A stretch of 44,621 nt of DNA from an uncultured Eubacterium sp. Its GTDB lineage: Bacteria; Bacillota; Clostridia; Lachnospirales; Lachnospiraceae. The stretch covers positions 1-44,621 of the forward strand of contig CATLIX010000027.1 in NCBI GenBank assembly GCA_949959185.1, given 5' to 3'. Position 1 is the first letter of the stretch. Every line of letters begins with the position of its first letter. The position numbers and the translations under genes were made by a program. Under the pieces are notes generated by a model that was not told the DNA's origin, searched no databases, and saw only the letters and a list, made by a program, of their open reading frames with translations. This document shows, piece after piece, positions 26,541 through 34,513 of this stretch.

Positions 26541-27812
26541 ATGTTAAATTATGATATTGTTATTGTAGGAGGCGGCCCTGCAGGACTTGCAGCAGCCGTA
26601 TCAGCAAAAAGAAATGGAGTAGAATCTATTTTAGTATTAGAAAGAGATAAAGAGCTGGGTGGTATTCTGAATCAGTGTATCCACAATGGATTCGGACTTC
26701 ATACATTTAAAGAAGAGCTGACAGGCCCGGAATATGCAGGAAGATTTATTGACCAGTTAAAAGACGAGAAGATTGAATATAAATTGAACACCATGGTTAT
26801 GGATATTGCACCGAACAAGGTTGTAACTGCCATGAACCGTGAAGATGGAATGTTTGAAATTCAGGCAAAAGCAATTGTACTTGCCATGGGCTGCAGAGAG
26901 CGTTCCCGAGGCGCGTTGAATATTCCCGGATATCGTCCGGCAGGTATTTATTCTGCAGGTACTGCACAGCGTCTTGTGAATATGGAAGGCTATATGCCGG
27001 GACGTGAAGTAGTAATTCTTGGTTCCGGTGATATCGGACTGATTATGGCAAGAAGAATGACACTGGAAGGTGCAAAGGTTAAAGTGGTAGCTGAGTTAAT
27101 GCCATATTCCGGCGGACTGAAGAGAAATATCGTACAGTGTCTGGATGACTACGGAATTCCGCTGAAATTGAGCCATACTGTTGTAGATATCGAAGGCAAG
27201 GAGAGAGTGGAAGCGATTACCATCGCAGAAGTGGGTTCGGACAGAAGACCGATTCCGGGAACAGAAGAACGTTATACCTGCGATACTCTGCTGTTATCCT
27301 GCGGACTGATTCCGGAAAACGAGCTGTCCAGAAGCCTGAATGTGGAAATGAGCCCGGTTACATCCGGACCGCTGGTAAACGAATGTCTGGAAACCAATGT
27401 GGAAGGTGTATTTGCATGTGGTAACGTGCTTCACGTACATGATCTGGTAGACTTTGTTTCCGAGGAAGCATCTGCTGCCGGAAAACATGCTGCTGAGTAT
27501 GTACTGAACGGTGCAAAACATAAAGACACCAATGCAAAGGATATTCCGATTGTTGCGGTAGAAGGTGCACGCTACACCGTACCGAAGACCATCAATCCGG
27601 ACAGAATGGATGAGAAACATACGGTACGTTTTCGTGTGGGCGATGTATATAAGAACTGCTATGTATCCGTATATCTGAATGATGAGCGTATTATTCACAA
27701 AAAGCGTCCGGTTGTAGCACCTGGAGAGATGGAAGAAGTTGTACTGAAAAAAGAAGAATTAGCAGCATTTTCAAATCTGTCTCAGATTACCGTAAAGATT
27801 GAGGAGGCGTAA
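26541..27812 (+). CDS. NAD(P)/FAD-dependent oxidoreductase, GlpB-like partner
   Basis: Pyridine-nucleotide-disulfide oxidoreductase family flavoprotein (423 aa). FAD-binding GGGPAGLAAAVSAKRNG is at the start, a second Rossmann motif GSGDIGLIMARRMTLEGA (about 160) suits NAD(P), and the ATG motif-like VFACGNVLHVHDLVDFV is near residue 295. It lies 26 bp after the GlpA-like gene behind AGGAGGG. It probably passes electrons between the dehydrogenase flavin and a carrier. Sequence is unlike E. coli GlpB, so the name is by position only. Confidence 0.82.
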   Translation: MLNYDIVIVGGGPAGLAAAVSAKRNGVESILVLERDKELGGILNQCIHNGFGLHTFKEELTGPEYAGRFIDQLKDEKIEYKLNTMVMDIAPNKVVTAMNREDGMFEIQAKAIVLAMGCRERSRGALNIPGYRPAGIYSAGTAQRLVNMEGYMPGREVVILGSGDIGLIMARRMTLEGAKVKVVAELMPYSGGLKRNIVQCLDDYGIPLKLSHTVVDIEGKERVEAITIAEVGSDRRPIPGTEERYTCDTLLLSCGLIPENELSRSLNVEMSPVTSGPLVNECLETNVEGVFACGNVLHVHDLVDFVSEEASAAGKHAAEYVLNGAKHKDTNAKDIPIVAVEGARYTVPKTINPDRMDEKHTVRFRVGDVYKNCYVSVYLNDERIIHKKRPVVAPGEMEEVVLKKEELAAFSNLSQITVKIEEA

Positions 27813-27816
27813 AACT

Positions 27817-28176
27817 ATGGAAACAAGAGAATTAATTTGTATCGGATGCCCCATGGGCTGCCCGTTAAAAGTGGAAATGAACAATGGTGAAGTGGTAAGC
27901 GTTACCGGCAATACCTGCAAGCGCGGTGATGATTATGCGAGAAAAGAAGTAACCAACCCGACCAGAATCGTTACAAGTTCTGTTATCGTAGAAGGCGGAA
28001 GCCTTGCAGCAGTATCTGTAAAGACAAAAGAAGATATTCCGAAAGGAAAAATCTTTGATATTATGAAAGACCTGAAAGGCGTAAAAGTTCAGGCACCGGT
28101 ACATATCGGGGATGTAATTGTAAGCGACGTGGCAGGTACAGGCGTAGACATTATCGCAACCAAAAACGTATTATAA
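27817..28176 (+). CDS. DUF1667 cysteine-motif protein, third dehydrogenase subunit
   Basis: A 119-aa protein with four N-terminal cysteines, Cys8, Cys11, Cys15 (ICIGCPMGCPL) and Cys34 (GNTCKRGDDYA), the DUF1667 pattern. CxxCxxxC-Xn-C spacing resembles the [4Fe-4S] site of molybdopterin oxidoreductases, but there is no direct proof of a cluster here. GAGGAGG before ATG 27817 sits in the end of the previous gene, so translation is coupled. Conserved linkage to GlpA/GlpB-like flavoproteins suggests it replaces GlpC as electron carrier. Confidence 0.85.
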   Translation: METRELICIGCPMGCPLKVEMNNGEVVSVTGNTCKRGDDYARKEVTNPTRIVTSSVIVEGGSLAAVSVKTKEDIPKGKIFDIMKDLKGVKVQAPVHIGDVIVSDVAGTGVDIIATKNVL

Positions 28177-28226
28177 TTAAGCCTATCCTAAATTTCAAAA
28201 TCTTTCACCGTTATGCGGTAAAGAAT

Positions 28227-28259
28227 ATCCCCCTGCGGCATATACTGTAGCAGGGGGAT
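28227..28259 (+). terminator. Hairpin between the dehydrogenase operon and ylmC, covering the ylmC ribosome site
   Basis: ATCCCCCTGC (28227-28236) pairs with GCAGGGGGAT (28250-28259), a perfect 10-bp stem with a 13-nt loop. The AGGGGG in the right arm is the only ribosome site for the ATG at 28264. It may terminate the upstream transcript weakly and hide the start of the next gene. Confidence 0.6.
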
Positions 28260-28263
28260 TATT

Positions 28264-28503
28264 ATGCGTTTATGTGAATTAAAAGAAAAAGAAGTCATTA
28301 ACGTCTGCAACTGCAGATGCCTGGGGTTTGTGGTGGATTTGGACATTGACCCCTGCAACGGATGTATTCTGGCACTGATTATTCCCGGCTGCGGAAAAAT
28401 ATGGGGATTGTTCGGCAGAGAGAGTGAAATTGTGATTCCCTGGAAACAGGTGGTCAAAATCGGACCGGACATTATCCTGGTGGAAATTCCGGACCCGCCG
28501 TAA
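28264..28503 (+). CDS. ylmC/ymxH: YlmC/YmxH family sporulation protein
   Basis: A 79-aa PRC-barrel-like protein: MRLCELKEKEVINV at the start, LGFVVDLDIDPCNGCILALIIPG and ESEIVIPWKQVVKIGPDIILVE. This matches the YlmC/YmxH family of spore-forming Bacillota, whose precise role is not established. Its ribosome site lies inside a stable hairpin, hinting at translational control. Confidence 0.88.
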   Translation: MRLCELKEKEVINVCNCRCLGFVVDLDIDPCNGCILALIIPGCGKIWGLFGRESEIVIPWKQVVKIGPDIILVEIPDPP

Positions 28504-28542
28504 CAGCGGTTTCCCAGGGCCGGAAACTTTCAGGAAATCATA

Positions 28543-28571
28543 TTGACAGGAGAAAAAAAGTAGAATATACT
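28543..28571 (+). promoter_or_regulatory. Consensus promoter of nrdR
   Basis: TTGACA (28543-28548), 17-bp spacer, TATACT (28566-28571). Confidence 0.75.
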
Positions 28572-28616
28572 GAAAAGCGACCAGGCAGTTTTGTGTACAG
28601 ATTTGGGAGGGGTTTC

Positions 28617-29069
28617 ATGAAATGTCCGTTTTGCAGCAGCGATAATACGCGCGTGATTGATTCAAGGCCTGCAGATGACAATAATTCCATTCGCAGGAGA
28701 AGGCTCTGTGACGACTGCGGGAAGCGTTTCACCACTTATGAGAAAGTAGAGACAATTCCTTTGATTGTCATTAAGAAAGATAATAACCGGGAACAGTATG
28801 ATCGGACGAAAGTGGAGGCCGGAATTCTGCGGGCCTGCCATAAACGTCCGGTACCTGCAAATATGATTAACCGGATGGTGGACACCGTAGAGGTGGACAT
28901 TTTTAACCGGGAAGAAAAAGAAATCTCCAGTTCGGAAATCGGAGAAATTGTCATGAACAGGCTGCAGGAACTGGATCCGGTAGCTTATGTGAGATTTGCT
29001 TCCGTGTACCGGGAGTTTAAAGATGTCAATACTTTTATGGACGAGCTGAAGAAAATACTGGACAAGTAA
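28617..29069 (+). CDS. nrdR: Transcriptional repressor NrdR
   Basis: Zinc-ribbon/ATP-cone repressor of ribonucleotide reductase genes (150 aa). The zinc ribbon has Cys3, Cys6, Cys31 and Cys34 (MKCPFC and LCDDC), with SIRRRRLCDDCGKRFTTYE as DNA-contacting part; the ATP-cone follows from about residue 46 (LIVIKKDNNREQYDRTK). GGGAGGGG sits before ATG 28617; a GTG 24 bp upstream would add residues ahead of the zinc ribbon and is rejected. Confidence 0.95.
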   Translation: MKCPFCSSDNTRVIDSRPADDNNSIRRRRLCDDCGKRFTTYEKVETIPLIVIKKDNNREQYDRTKVEAGILRACHKRPVPANMINRMVDTVEVDIFNREEKEISSSEIGEIVMNRLQELDPVAYVRFASVYREFKDVNTFMDELKKILDK

Positions 29070-29108
29070 GGTGAGATTTCAAATTGCAGAGTTCAGGAGA
29101 ATGACAGA

Positions 29109-29606
29109 ATGTTGAGAAAATTTTATCCGAATGAATATTTGGATTCCGCGTATCAGATAGAGTTTGAACGTTTATATCAGGAAGGATATCGGGGAATTAT
29201 TTTTGATGTGGACAATACACTGGTACCTCATGGCGCGCCGGCAGATGAGCGGGCGAAAAAGCTGTTTGCTCAGCTGAAAAAGCTGGGCTATCAGTGCTGT
29301 CTGCTGTCTAATAATAAAGAACCCAGAGTCAAAATGTTTAATGACCAGGTACAGGTGCAGTATATTTTTAAGGCCGGAAAACCCAAAGTCTCCGGCTATG
29401 AGCGGGCCATGGAGCTGATGGGAACCCACAGGGAGAATACACTTTTTGTGGGAGATCAGATTTTTACTGATGTGTATGGGGCCAACCGGGCAGGAATCCG
29501 GACGATTCTCACCAGGCCCATTCACCCAAAAGAGGAAATCCAGATTGTACTGAAACGGTATCTGGAAAGAATTGTTCTGTTTTTTTATCAGAGAAGCCAA
29601 AAATAA
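29109..29606 (+). CDS. YqeG family HAD-IIIA phosphatase
   Basis: HAD-superfamily hydrolase (165 aa). Motif I is GIIFDVDNTLVPHG, motif II LLSNNKEPR, the Lys motif AGKPKVSGYERA, and motif IV FVGDQIFTDVYGANRAG. YqeG-type proteins are conserved in Bacillota; the substrate is uncertain, with phosphatidylglycerophosphate phosphatase activity reported for related proteins. GGAGAA precedes the ATG at a normal distance. Followed closely by rpiB. Confidence 0.88.
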   Translation: MLRKFYPNEYLDSAYQIEFERLYQEGYRGIIFDVDNTLVPHGAPADERAKKLFAQLKKLGYQCCLLSNNKEPRVKMFNDQVQVQYIFKAGKPKVSGYERAMELMGTHRENTLFVGDQIFTDVYGANRAGIRTILTRPIHPKEEIQIVLKRYLERIVLFFYQRSQK

Positions 29607-29658
29607 TAATGACTGGCAGAGCCTGCCGGCAGTATGTCAGGAACCAGGGAGGAGTAAC

Positions 29659-30111
29659 GTGAAGATAGCGATTGGAAACGACCATGCGGCAACGGATTTA
29701 AAAAAAGAGATTGTCAGGTATGTAGAAAGTCTGGGCTATGAAGTAATTAATTTTGGGACGGACAGCAATGAGAGCTGCGATTATCCCATATATGGTGAAA
29801 GAGTAGGACGGGCAGTGGCAGAAGGAGAAGCAGACTGCGGGATTTTGATTTGCGGAACAGGAGTGGGAGTCTCCCTGGCTGCAAATAAGGTGAAGGGCAT
29901 CCGCTGCGGCGTCTGCTCGGACACCACGACGGCCCGTTTGATTAAAGAACATAACAATGCCAATATTATAGCTTTTGGGGCAAGAATTGTAGGACTGGAA
30001 AAGGCGAAGGATATCGTAAAAGCCTATCTGGAAGCAGAATTTCAGGGAGGAAGACATCAGCACAGGGTAGATATGCTGGACAGAATAGAAGAAACCTGGC
30101 TTCAGAATTAA
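29659..30111 (+). CDS. rpiB: Ribose-5-phosphate isomerase B
   Basis: Interconverts ribose-5-phosphate and ribulose-5-phosphate (150 aa; RpiB/LacAB family). Motifs: IAIGNDHAATDLKKEI, SCDYPIYGERVGRAVAEGEADCGILICGTGVGVSLAANKVKGIRC, and the C-terminal HQHRVDMLDRIE. GTG 29659 is chosen because GGGAGGAG precedes it and it aligns with the family's usual first residues. An allose-6-P isomerase role is possible but less likely. Confidence 0.93.
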   Translation: MKIAIGNDHAATDLKKEIVRYVESLGYEVINFGTDSNESCDYPIYGERVGRAVAEGEADCGILICGTGVGVSLAANKVKGIRCGVCSDTTTARLIKEHNNANIIAFGARIVGLEKAKDIVKAYLEAEFQGGRHQHRVDMLDRIEETWLQN

Positions 30112-30118
30112 GAAAGGT

Positions 30119-30151
30119 GTAACAGGGCAGCTTGTCTGAACTGTTACCATT
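30119..30151 (+). terminator. Weak terminator after rpiB
   Basis: GTAACAG (30119-30125) pairs with CTGTTAC (30141-30147), 15-nt loop, followed by CATTTTCC. The stem is short and the T-run weak. Confidence 0.4.
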
Positions 30152-30176
30152 TTCCGGATGGTTCCGGAAAAAAAGG

Positions 30177-30205
30177 TTGAAAAATCTGCCATTATAGGAT
30201 AGAAT
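30177..30205 (+). promoter_or_regulatory. Promoter of efp
   Basis: TTGAAA (30177-30182), 17-bp spacer, TAGAAT (30200-30205). Confidence 0.7.
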
Positions 30206-30260
30206 AATAACGAATACAGGGGCTGAACGGGCCCAAGTGTAGTTTAAGGAGGAAATTCGG

Positions 30261-30818
30261 ATGATTTCAGCAGGAGATTTCAGAAATGGTATTACGATTG
30301 AATTAGATAATAACATTTACCAGATTATTGAGTTTCAGCATGTAAAACCAGGAAAAGGCGCAGCCTTTGTAAGAACGAAACTGAAGAATATTAAGAGCGG
30401 CGGAGTTGTGGAAAAGACTTTCCGTCCCACGGAAAAATGTCCCCAGGCAAGAATTGACAGAGCGGACATGCAGTATTTATATTCCGACGGGGATCTGTTC
30501 CATTTTATGGATGTGGAGACATATGAGCAGATTGCGTTGGATGCGGAAGCAATCGGCGACGCACTGAAGTTCGTGAAAGAGAATGAGATGGTGAAAATGT
30601 GTTCTCATAACGGCAGCGTATTTGCAGTAGAACCGCCTCTGTTCGTAGAGTTGAAAATTACGGAGACAGAGCCGGGCTTTAAAGGCGATACGGCGACAGG
30701 CGCAACCAAGCCGGCAGTTGTGGAAACCGGCGCGACCGTATATGTTCCTCTGTTTGTGGAACAGGAGGATGTAATTAAGATTGATACCAGAACCGGGGAA
30801 TATCTGTCCAGAGTATAG
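30261..30818 (+). CDS. efp: Elongation factor P
   Basis: Translation factor that relieves ribosome stalling at proline runs (185 aa, normal length). N-terminal KOW-like domain carries the modified loop [17 protein letters not shown] with Lys32 at the tip; two OB folds follow, ending [14 protein letters not shown] Lys tip of the PGKG type is common in Bacillota. AAGGAGGAA precedes the ATG. Confidence 0.96.
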   Translation: MISAGDFRNGITIELDNNIYQIIEFQHVKPGKGAAFVRTKLKNIKSGGVVEKTFRPTEKCPQARIDRADMQYLYSDGDLFHFMDVETYEQIALDAEAIGDALKFVKENEMVKMCSHNGSVFAVEPPLFVELKITETEPGFKGDTATGATKPAVVETGATVYVPLFVEQEDVIKIDTRTGEYLSRV

Positions 30819-30939
30819 TAAAACATTATAAGGATTACGCAGGGCTGTTGCAGAATAGCTGCTGTATATATGATATGGCATTCGATTACAGAATCTTTAT
30901 CCGTATCATGTATATAAGCCGCATTTTGCGACAGTCTTT

Positions 30940-31839
30940 TTATCTTACAGGACCTTCCGCAAGCATCTGTATGGAAAGGGAATATTCTGAGGGAGTCATG
31001 CCGGTTATTTTCTTAAATTGCCGGGAAAAATAATGAATGGAGGTGTAGCCCAGAGCGTCGGCAATCTGGGTGAAATTCATGTTTTGTTCCCGAATCATTT
31101 CTTTGGCCCGTATGATTTTCATATGAGAAAAATATTCAATGATACCGCTGCCGCATTTACTGCGGAACAGCTTCTGAAGCTGGGAAGTGCCAATCAGATT
31201 ATCCCGGCAGATTTCATCCAGCGTAAGGTTCTGAGAGAGACGGGCTTCCATGTAAGCATGAACGCGGCGGAACGTCTCATCGTCCTGTTTTAATTTTACA
31301 GATTTTGCAGGCTGCATGTCCGGAGCCGAGGCAATCCCTTTCCGGTAAAGGGAAATCAGAAAATGTTCCAGAGAAAGCTGTATAAGCTGTTCTGCTCCGG
31401 GGCGCTGCCTGGGATTGCAGGAAAGCTGACAGGTGTAAGGATTATTCAGAGGGGTGAGAAATGCGTCGCCGGCCTCGGAAATGACCGTTGCCAGAAGGCA
31501 GCGTTCCGGTTCTCCCAGATGGAGAATTTTGTCTTCGAAAAACTGCATGGCGGGCGAATTGCATACAAAAGAGACCACCACCAGATTGGGAGCGATGATC
31601 CCGTTGGTAGCCACGGAATGAAACTGGCCGGGTTTGTGGAAAATAATACTGCCTTTTTGCAGAATGTGAGTATTCCGGTCTGCAGTGACGGTGACCTGTC
31701 CCTTGTCCACACAGAGAAATTCCCAGAAATCATGGGATTCTCCCTCAAACATGAAATCTTTGCCATATTCAAAATAGTGGATGGTAATGATTTGAGGGAT
31801 ATCAAATAACCGGGACAGGGGATATCTGTAAAATTCCAT
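30940..31839 (-). CDS. AraC family transcriptional regulator with N-terminal cupin
   Basis: A 299-aa regulator. Residues of about 20-100 form the sugar-binding cupin-like domain (FEYGKDFMFEGESHDFWEF, GSIIFHKPGQFHSVATNG). The C-terminal 100 residues are two helix-turn-helix units, LTLDEICRDNLIGTSQLQKLF and FTQIADALGYTSIHYFSRQFKK. It is transcribed away from the nucleotidyltransferase-NahK-galE genes, whose control region holds TGCAAA direct repeats 21 bp apart, a spacing usual for AraC proteins. AAGGAA precedes the ATG. Confidence 0.88.
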   Translation of the reverse strand: MEFYRYPLSRLFDIPQIITIHYFEYGKDFMFEGESHDFWEFLCVDKGQVTVTADRNTHILQKGSIIFHKPGQFHSVATNGIIAPNLVVVSFVCNSPAMQFFEDKILHLGEPERCLLATVISEAGDAFLTPLNNPYTCQLSCNPRQRPGAEQLIQLSLEHFLISLYRKGIASAPDMQPAKSVKLKQDDETFRRVHAYMEARLSQNLTLDEICRDNLIGTSQLQKLFRSKCGSGIIEYFSHMKIIRAKEMIREQNMNFTQIADALGYTSIHYFSRQFKKITGMTPSEYSLSIQMLAEGPVR

Positions 31840-31856
31840 AAAAATTCCTTTCCGTT

Positions 31857-31973
31857 AGCTGTCATACGCCTTCGGGGGCCTCTGGCTGCGGGTGAGAAGG
31901 TTATCCCCTCATGGAAGAGCAAATCATCCCATCACCGATAAACCGGAGAGGTCTGATTTGTCTCCATGGGGTT
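31857..31973. repeat. Tandem structured repeat, unit 1
   Basis: 117-bp unit starting AGCTGTCATACGCC. It shares long identical blocks with unit 2, especially the 40-odd bases around 31903-31945. Folding potential: a nested stem with CATGGA (31910-31915)/TCCATG (31963-31968) outside and CAAATCA (31920-31926)/TGATTTG (31954-31960) inside, plus an upstream GGGG/CCCC stem. No ORF or known riboswitch signature was recognised. Confidence 0.75.
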
Positions 31974-32021
31974 TATGAGGGAGTAGTTATTCAGAATACC
32001 GCGCCACAGCCATGCCAGCAG

Positions 32022-32141
32022 AGCTGTCATACGCCTTTAGGGGAGGCTCCTGGCTGCGGCTGGGAGGTATCCCCTCATGGAAGAGCAAATCATCCCATCA
32101 CCGATAAACCGGAGGGGCCTGATCTGACTTTCCATGGAGTT
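32022..32141. repeat. Tandem structured repeat, unit 2
   Basis: 120-bp second unit, 165 bp after the first. The upstream stem region differs in sequence (GGCTCC/GGAG in place of CTC/GAG) yet still can pair, and CATGGAA/TTCCATG gains a base pair, which suggests selection for structure. It lies in the 446-bp gap between the AraC gene and the nucleotidyltransferase. Confidence 0.75.
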
Positions 32142-32170
32142 CTGAACAGATATATTTTAACATAAAATTA

Positions 32171-32221
32171 TGCAAAAAAGTAGAAATATTGTGCAAATAC
32201 AGAAATTTTTTTTTGTATTAT
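32171..32221 (+). promoter_or_regulatory. Promoter/activator region of the nucleotidyltransferase operon
   Basis: Two TGCAAA direct repeats at 32171-32176 and 32192-32197 (21 bp, two helical turns apart) precede a TATTAT -10 candidate (32216-32221). There is no good -35, consistent with an activator-dependent promoter. Confidence 0.45.
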
Positions 32222-32285
32222 CATGAAAGGTATAAGAAGAACAGAAACAGTGCGGAGGCACTGGAATTTCAGGAGGACAGGAAAT

Positions 32286-33200
32286 ATGAAAAAACCAGTA
32301 TTGGTCATTTTGGCAGCAGGAATGGGAAGCCGTTACGGTGGTTTAAAACAGATTGATCCGGTAGACGAGCAGGGACATATTATTATTGACTTTTCCATTT
32401 ACGATGCTCTGGAGGCAGGATTTGAAAAAATAGTGTTTATCATCAAGAAAGCCAATGAGGCCGCATTTAAGGAGAGTATCGGAGACCGGGTTTCTGAGAA
32501 AATTCAGGTGGAATATGTATATCAGGAACTGGAAAAAATTCCTGCAGGTTTTCAGGTGCCGGAAGGCAGGGTGAAACCCTTTGGTACAGGCCATGCCATT
32601 CTGTGCTGCAGGGACGTGCTGGACGGGCCTTTTGCAGTGATTAATGCAGATGATTATTATGGCAAACATGCCTATCAGGCAATCTATGATTATCTGACCA
32701 GCCATCAGGACGATGAAAAATATCGTTATGCCATGGTGGGATATGAGCTGAAAAATACTCTGACAGAAAACGGACATGTAGCCAGAGGAATCTGCGAAGC
32801 AGATGAAGAAGGATTTTTAACAGAAATCTGTGAACGCACCCATATTGAAAAACGGGGAGAAACAGCGGTTTATACAGAGGATGACGGGGCTTCCTGGACA
32901 GAAATCCCCATGGACAGCGTGGTTTCCATGAATATCTGGGGCTTTTCTGAAAGCATTTTAAAGGAGCTGGAAACAGGATTTGTGAAATTCCTGAAAGAGG
33001 AACTGCCGGATAATCCAATGAAAGCCGAGTATTACCTGCCCATGGCAGTAGGAGATATACTGAGAGAAGGCAAGGCCAGCGTACAGGTATTAAATTCCCG
33101 TGACAAATGGTTTGGGGTTACCTATAAAGAGGACAAAGAGCAGGTGGTAAAAGCCATTGCAGAGCTGAAACAGCAGGGACAGTACCCGGAAGAATTTTAA
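32286..33200 (+). CDS. Sugar-1-phosphate nucleotidyltransferase
   Basis: NTP_transferase family enzyme (304 aa) that joins a sugar-1-phosphate to a nucleotide. The N-terminal nucleotide loop is LVILAAGMGSRYGGLKQIDPV, with the metal Asp pair in AVINADDYYGKHAYQ and the conserved PFGTGHAIL. It differs from GalU and RfbA in the loop and length. It precedes a NahK-like kinase (about 30 bp gap) and galE, so UDP-GlcNAc/GalNAc or UDP-Gal/Glc synthesis from the kinase product is the likely role. GGAGGACAGGAA precedes ATG 32286. Confidence 0.88.
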   Translation: MKKPVLVILAAGMGSRYGGLKQIDPVDEQGHIIIDFSIYDALEAGFEKIVFIIKKANEAAFKESIGDRVSEKIQVEYVYQELEKIPAGFQVPEGRVKPFGTGHAILCCRDVLDGPFAVINADDYYGKHAYQAIYDYLTSHQDDEKYRYAMVGYELKNTLTENGHVARGICEADEEGFLTEICERTHIEKRGETAVYTEDDGASWTEIPMDSVVSMNIWGFSESILKELETGFVKFLKEELPDNPMKAEYYLPMAVGDILREGKASVQVLNSRDKWFGVTYKEDKEQVVKAIAELKQQGQYPEEF

Positions 33201-33233
33201 AGGCTGGAAGGGAAGCATATGGAGGGAGAACAT

Positions 33234-34337
33234 ATGGAAGAAAAGGAAATACTGAAATGGGCGAAAGAGGCGGCCAGTCAGTTTGAGCTGGCAGGGAATG
33301 TGAAAAATATCTGTCCTTATGGCAGCGGGCATATTAACGACACCTTTCTGGTGGAAGGAGAAAAGGACTGTATTCTGCAGCGGATGAACCGAAATATTTT
33401 TACAAAGCCGGAAGAGGTAATGGAAAATATTCTGGGCGTTACCACCTTTCTGAAAAAGAAAATTGCAGAAGCCGGAGGCGATGAACTGCGGGAGACATTG
33501 ACGGTACTGTCTGCCAGAAACGGAAAACCTTTTTACCGGGACAGCCAGGGAGAATACTGGCGCATGTATTATCTGATTGAAGATGCGGTAAGCTATGACA
33601 GAGTGGAACGGGATGAGGATTTCTATGAGAGCGCTCTGGCTTTCGGAAATTTCCAGCAGCTGCTGGCAGATTATCCGGCGGAAACCCTTCATGAGACCAT
33701 TCCCGGATTTCACGATACGAAAGCCAGATACCAGGTATTTCTCGATGCGGTGGAAGCAGATGTGTGCAAAAGGGCAGAAAATGCCCTGGAAGAAATCGAA
33801 TTTTTCAAATCCCGGAAGGAGACAGCCTGTGTGCTGGGAGATTTGCTGGCACAGGGAAAAATGCCCCTGCGGGTAACCCATAACGATACAAAACTGAATA
33901 ATATTATGATGGACAATGAGACGAGGAAAGGAATCTGCGTTATAGATCTGGATACGGTTATGCCGGGACTGGCAGTCAATGATTTTGGAGACGCCATCCG
34001 GTTTGGAGCCAGCACCGGAGATGAGGACGAAAAGGATTTGTCAAAAGTGAGCTGCGATTTGAGACTGTTCCGCATTTATACAGAGGGATTTTTAAAAGGC
34101 TGTAAGGGAAATCTGACAGATATGGAAGTTGCCATGCTTCCCATGGGTGCAAAAGTGATGACTTATGAAAACGGCATACGTTTCCTGACCGATTATCTGC
34201 AGGGAGATACGTATTTTAAAATCCACCGGGAAGGCCACAATCTGGACCGGTGCCGTACCCAGATGAAGCTGGTGGCAGATATGGAAAAGAAGTGGAAGGA
34301 ACTGGAGGAAATTGTCAGGGAGTGCCAGGGTGCATAA
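33234..34337 (+). CDS. NahK-like N-acetylhexosamine 1-kinase (APH-fold)
   Basis: Aminoglycoside-phosphotransferase-fold kinase (367 aa). It resembles Bifidobacterium NahK, which phosphorylates GlcNAc/GalNAc at C1: YGSGHINDTFLV, ILQRMNRNIFTKPEEVMEN, RVTHNDTKLNNIM with catalytic Asp218, VIDLDTVMPGLAVNDFGDAI, and GHNLDRCRTQMKLV. In bifidobacteria NahK acts with a uridylyltransferase and GalE in the lacto-N-biose pathway, the same trio of activities as here. GGAGGG precedes ATG 33234; ATG 33219 (with GGAAGGG) is also possible. Substrate is inferred from family blocks and context. Confidence 0.85.
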   Translation: MEEKEILKWAKEAASQFELAGNVKNICPYGSGHINDTFLVEGEKDCILQRMNRNIFTKPEEVMENILGVTTFLKKKIAEAGGDELRETLTVLSARNGKPFYRDSQGEYWRMYYLIEDAVSYDRVERDEDFYESALAFGNFQQLLADYPAETLHETIPGFHDTKARYQVFLDAVEADVCKRAENALEEIEFFKSRKETACVLGDLLAQGKMPLRVTHNDTKLNNIMMDNETRKGICVIDLDTVMPGLAVNDFGDAIRFGASTGDEDEKDLSKVSCDLRLFRIYTEGFLKGCKGNLTDMEVAMLPMGAKVMTYENGIRFLTDYLQGDTYFKIHREGHNLDRCRTQMKLVADMEKKWKELEEIVRECQGA

Positions 34338-34365
34338 GCGGTAAAAAAGCAGACTGACAGGTAAC

Positions 34366-34396
34366 TTCTATGGGAAATCCTGCGTCACGCTAATAT
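34366..34396 (+). repeat. Diverged dispersed repeat, copy 2
   Basis: CTTCTATGGGAAATCCTGCG and CACGCTAATATATTG resemble the block at about 44473-44506. This is a partial match, in the gap before galE. Confidence 0.4.
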
Positions 34397-34452
34397 ATTG
34401 TTTGTGCTTAAACGCAAAGAAAGCAGGCTGATGGGGAACTCCGGACTAAATA

Positions 34453-34513
34453 TTTACTAAAAATATAGTAAAATAAAAATAGTATTTACTAAATGAACCG
34501 AGTGTGGTATACT
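34453..34513 (+). promoter_or_regulatory. galE promoter with operator half-sites
   Basis: TTTACT (34485-34490), 17-bp spacer, TATACT (34508-34513). Two TTTACTA half-sites (34453-34459 and 34485-34491) and one inverted TAGTAAA (34466-34472) flank or overlap the -35, forming a probable repressor site. Confidence 0.6.

Noticed and set aside
30868-30921. Imperfect AT-rich inverted repeat between efp and the AraC gene
   Set aside because: Pairing is weak and no T-run follows on either strand, so it is not called as a terminator.
31857-32141. Tandem glycine riboswitch or other known riboswitch class
   Set aside because: The conserved cores of the glycine, SAM, cobalamin, purine and ZTP riboswitches that I looked for were not found; kept as an unassigned structured repeat.
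31911-32165. Plus-strand open frame across the tandem repeats (84 codons)
   Set aside because: It simply runs through both repeat units, lacks a ribosome site, and has no protein-like composition.
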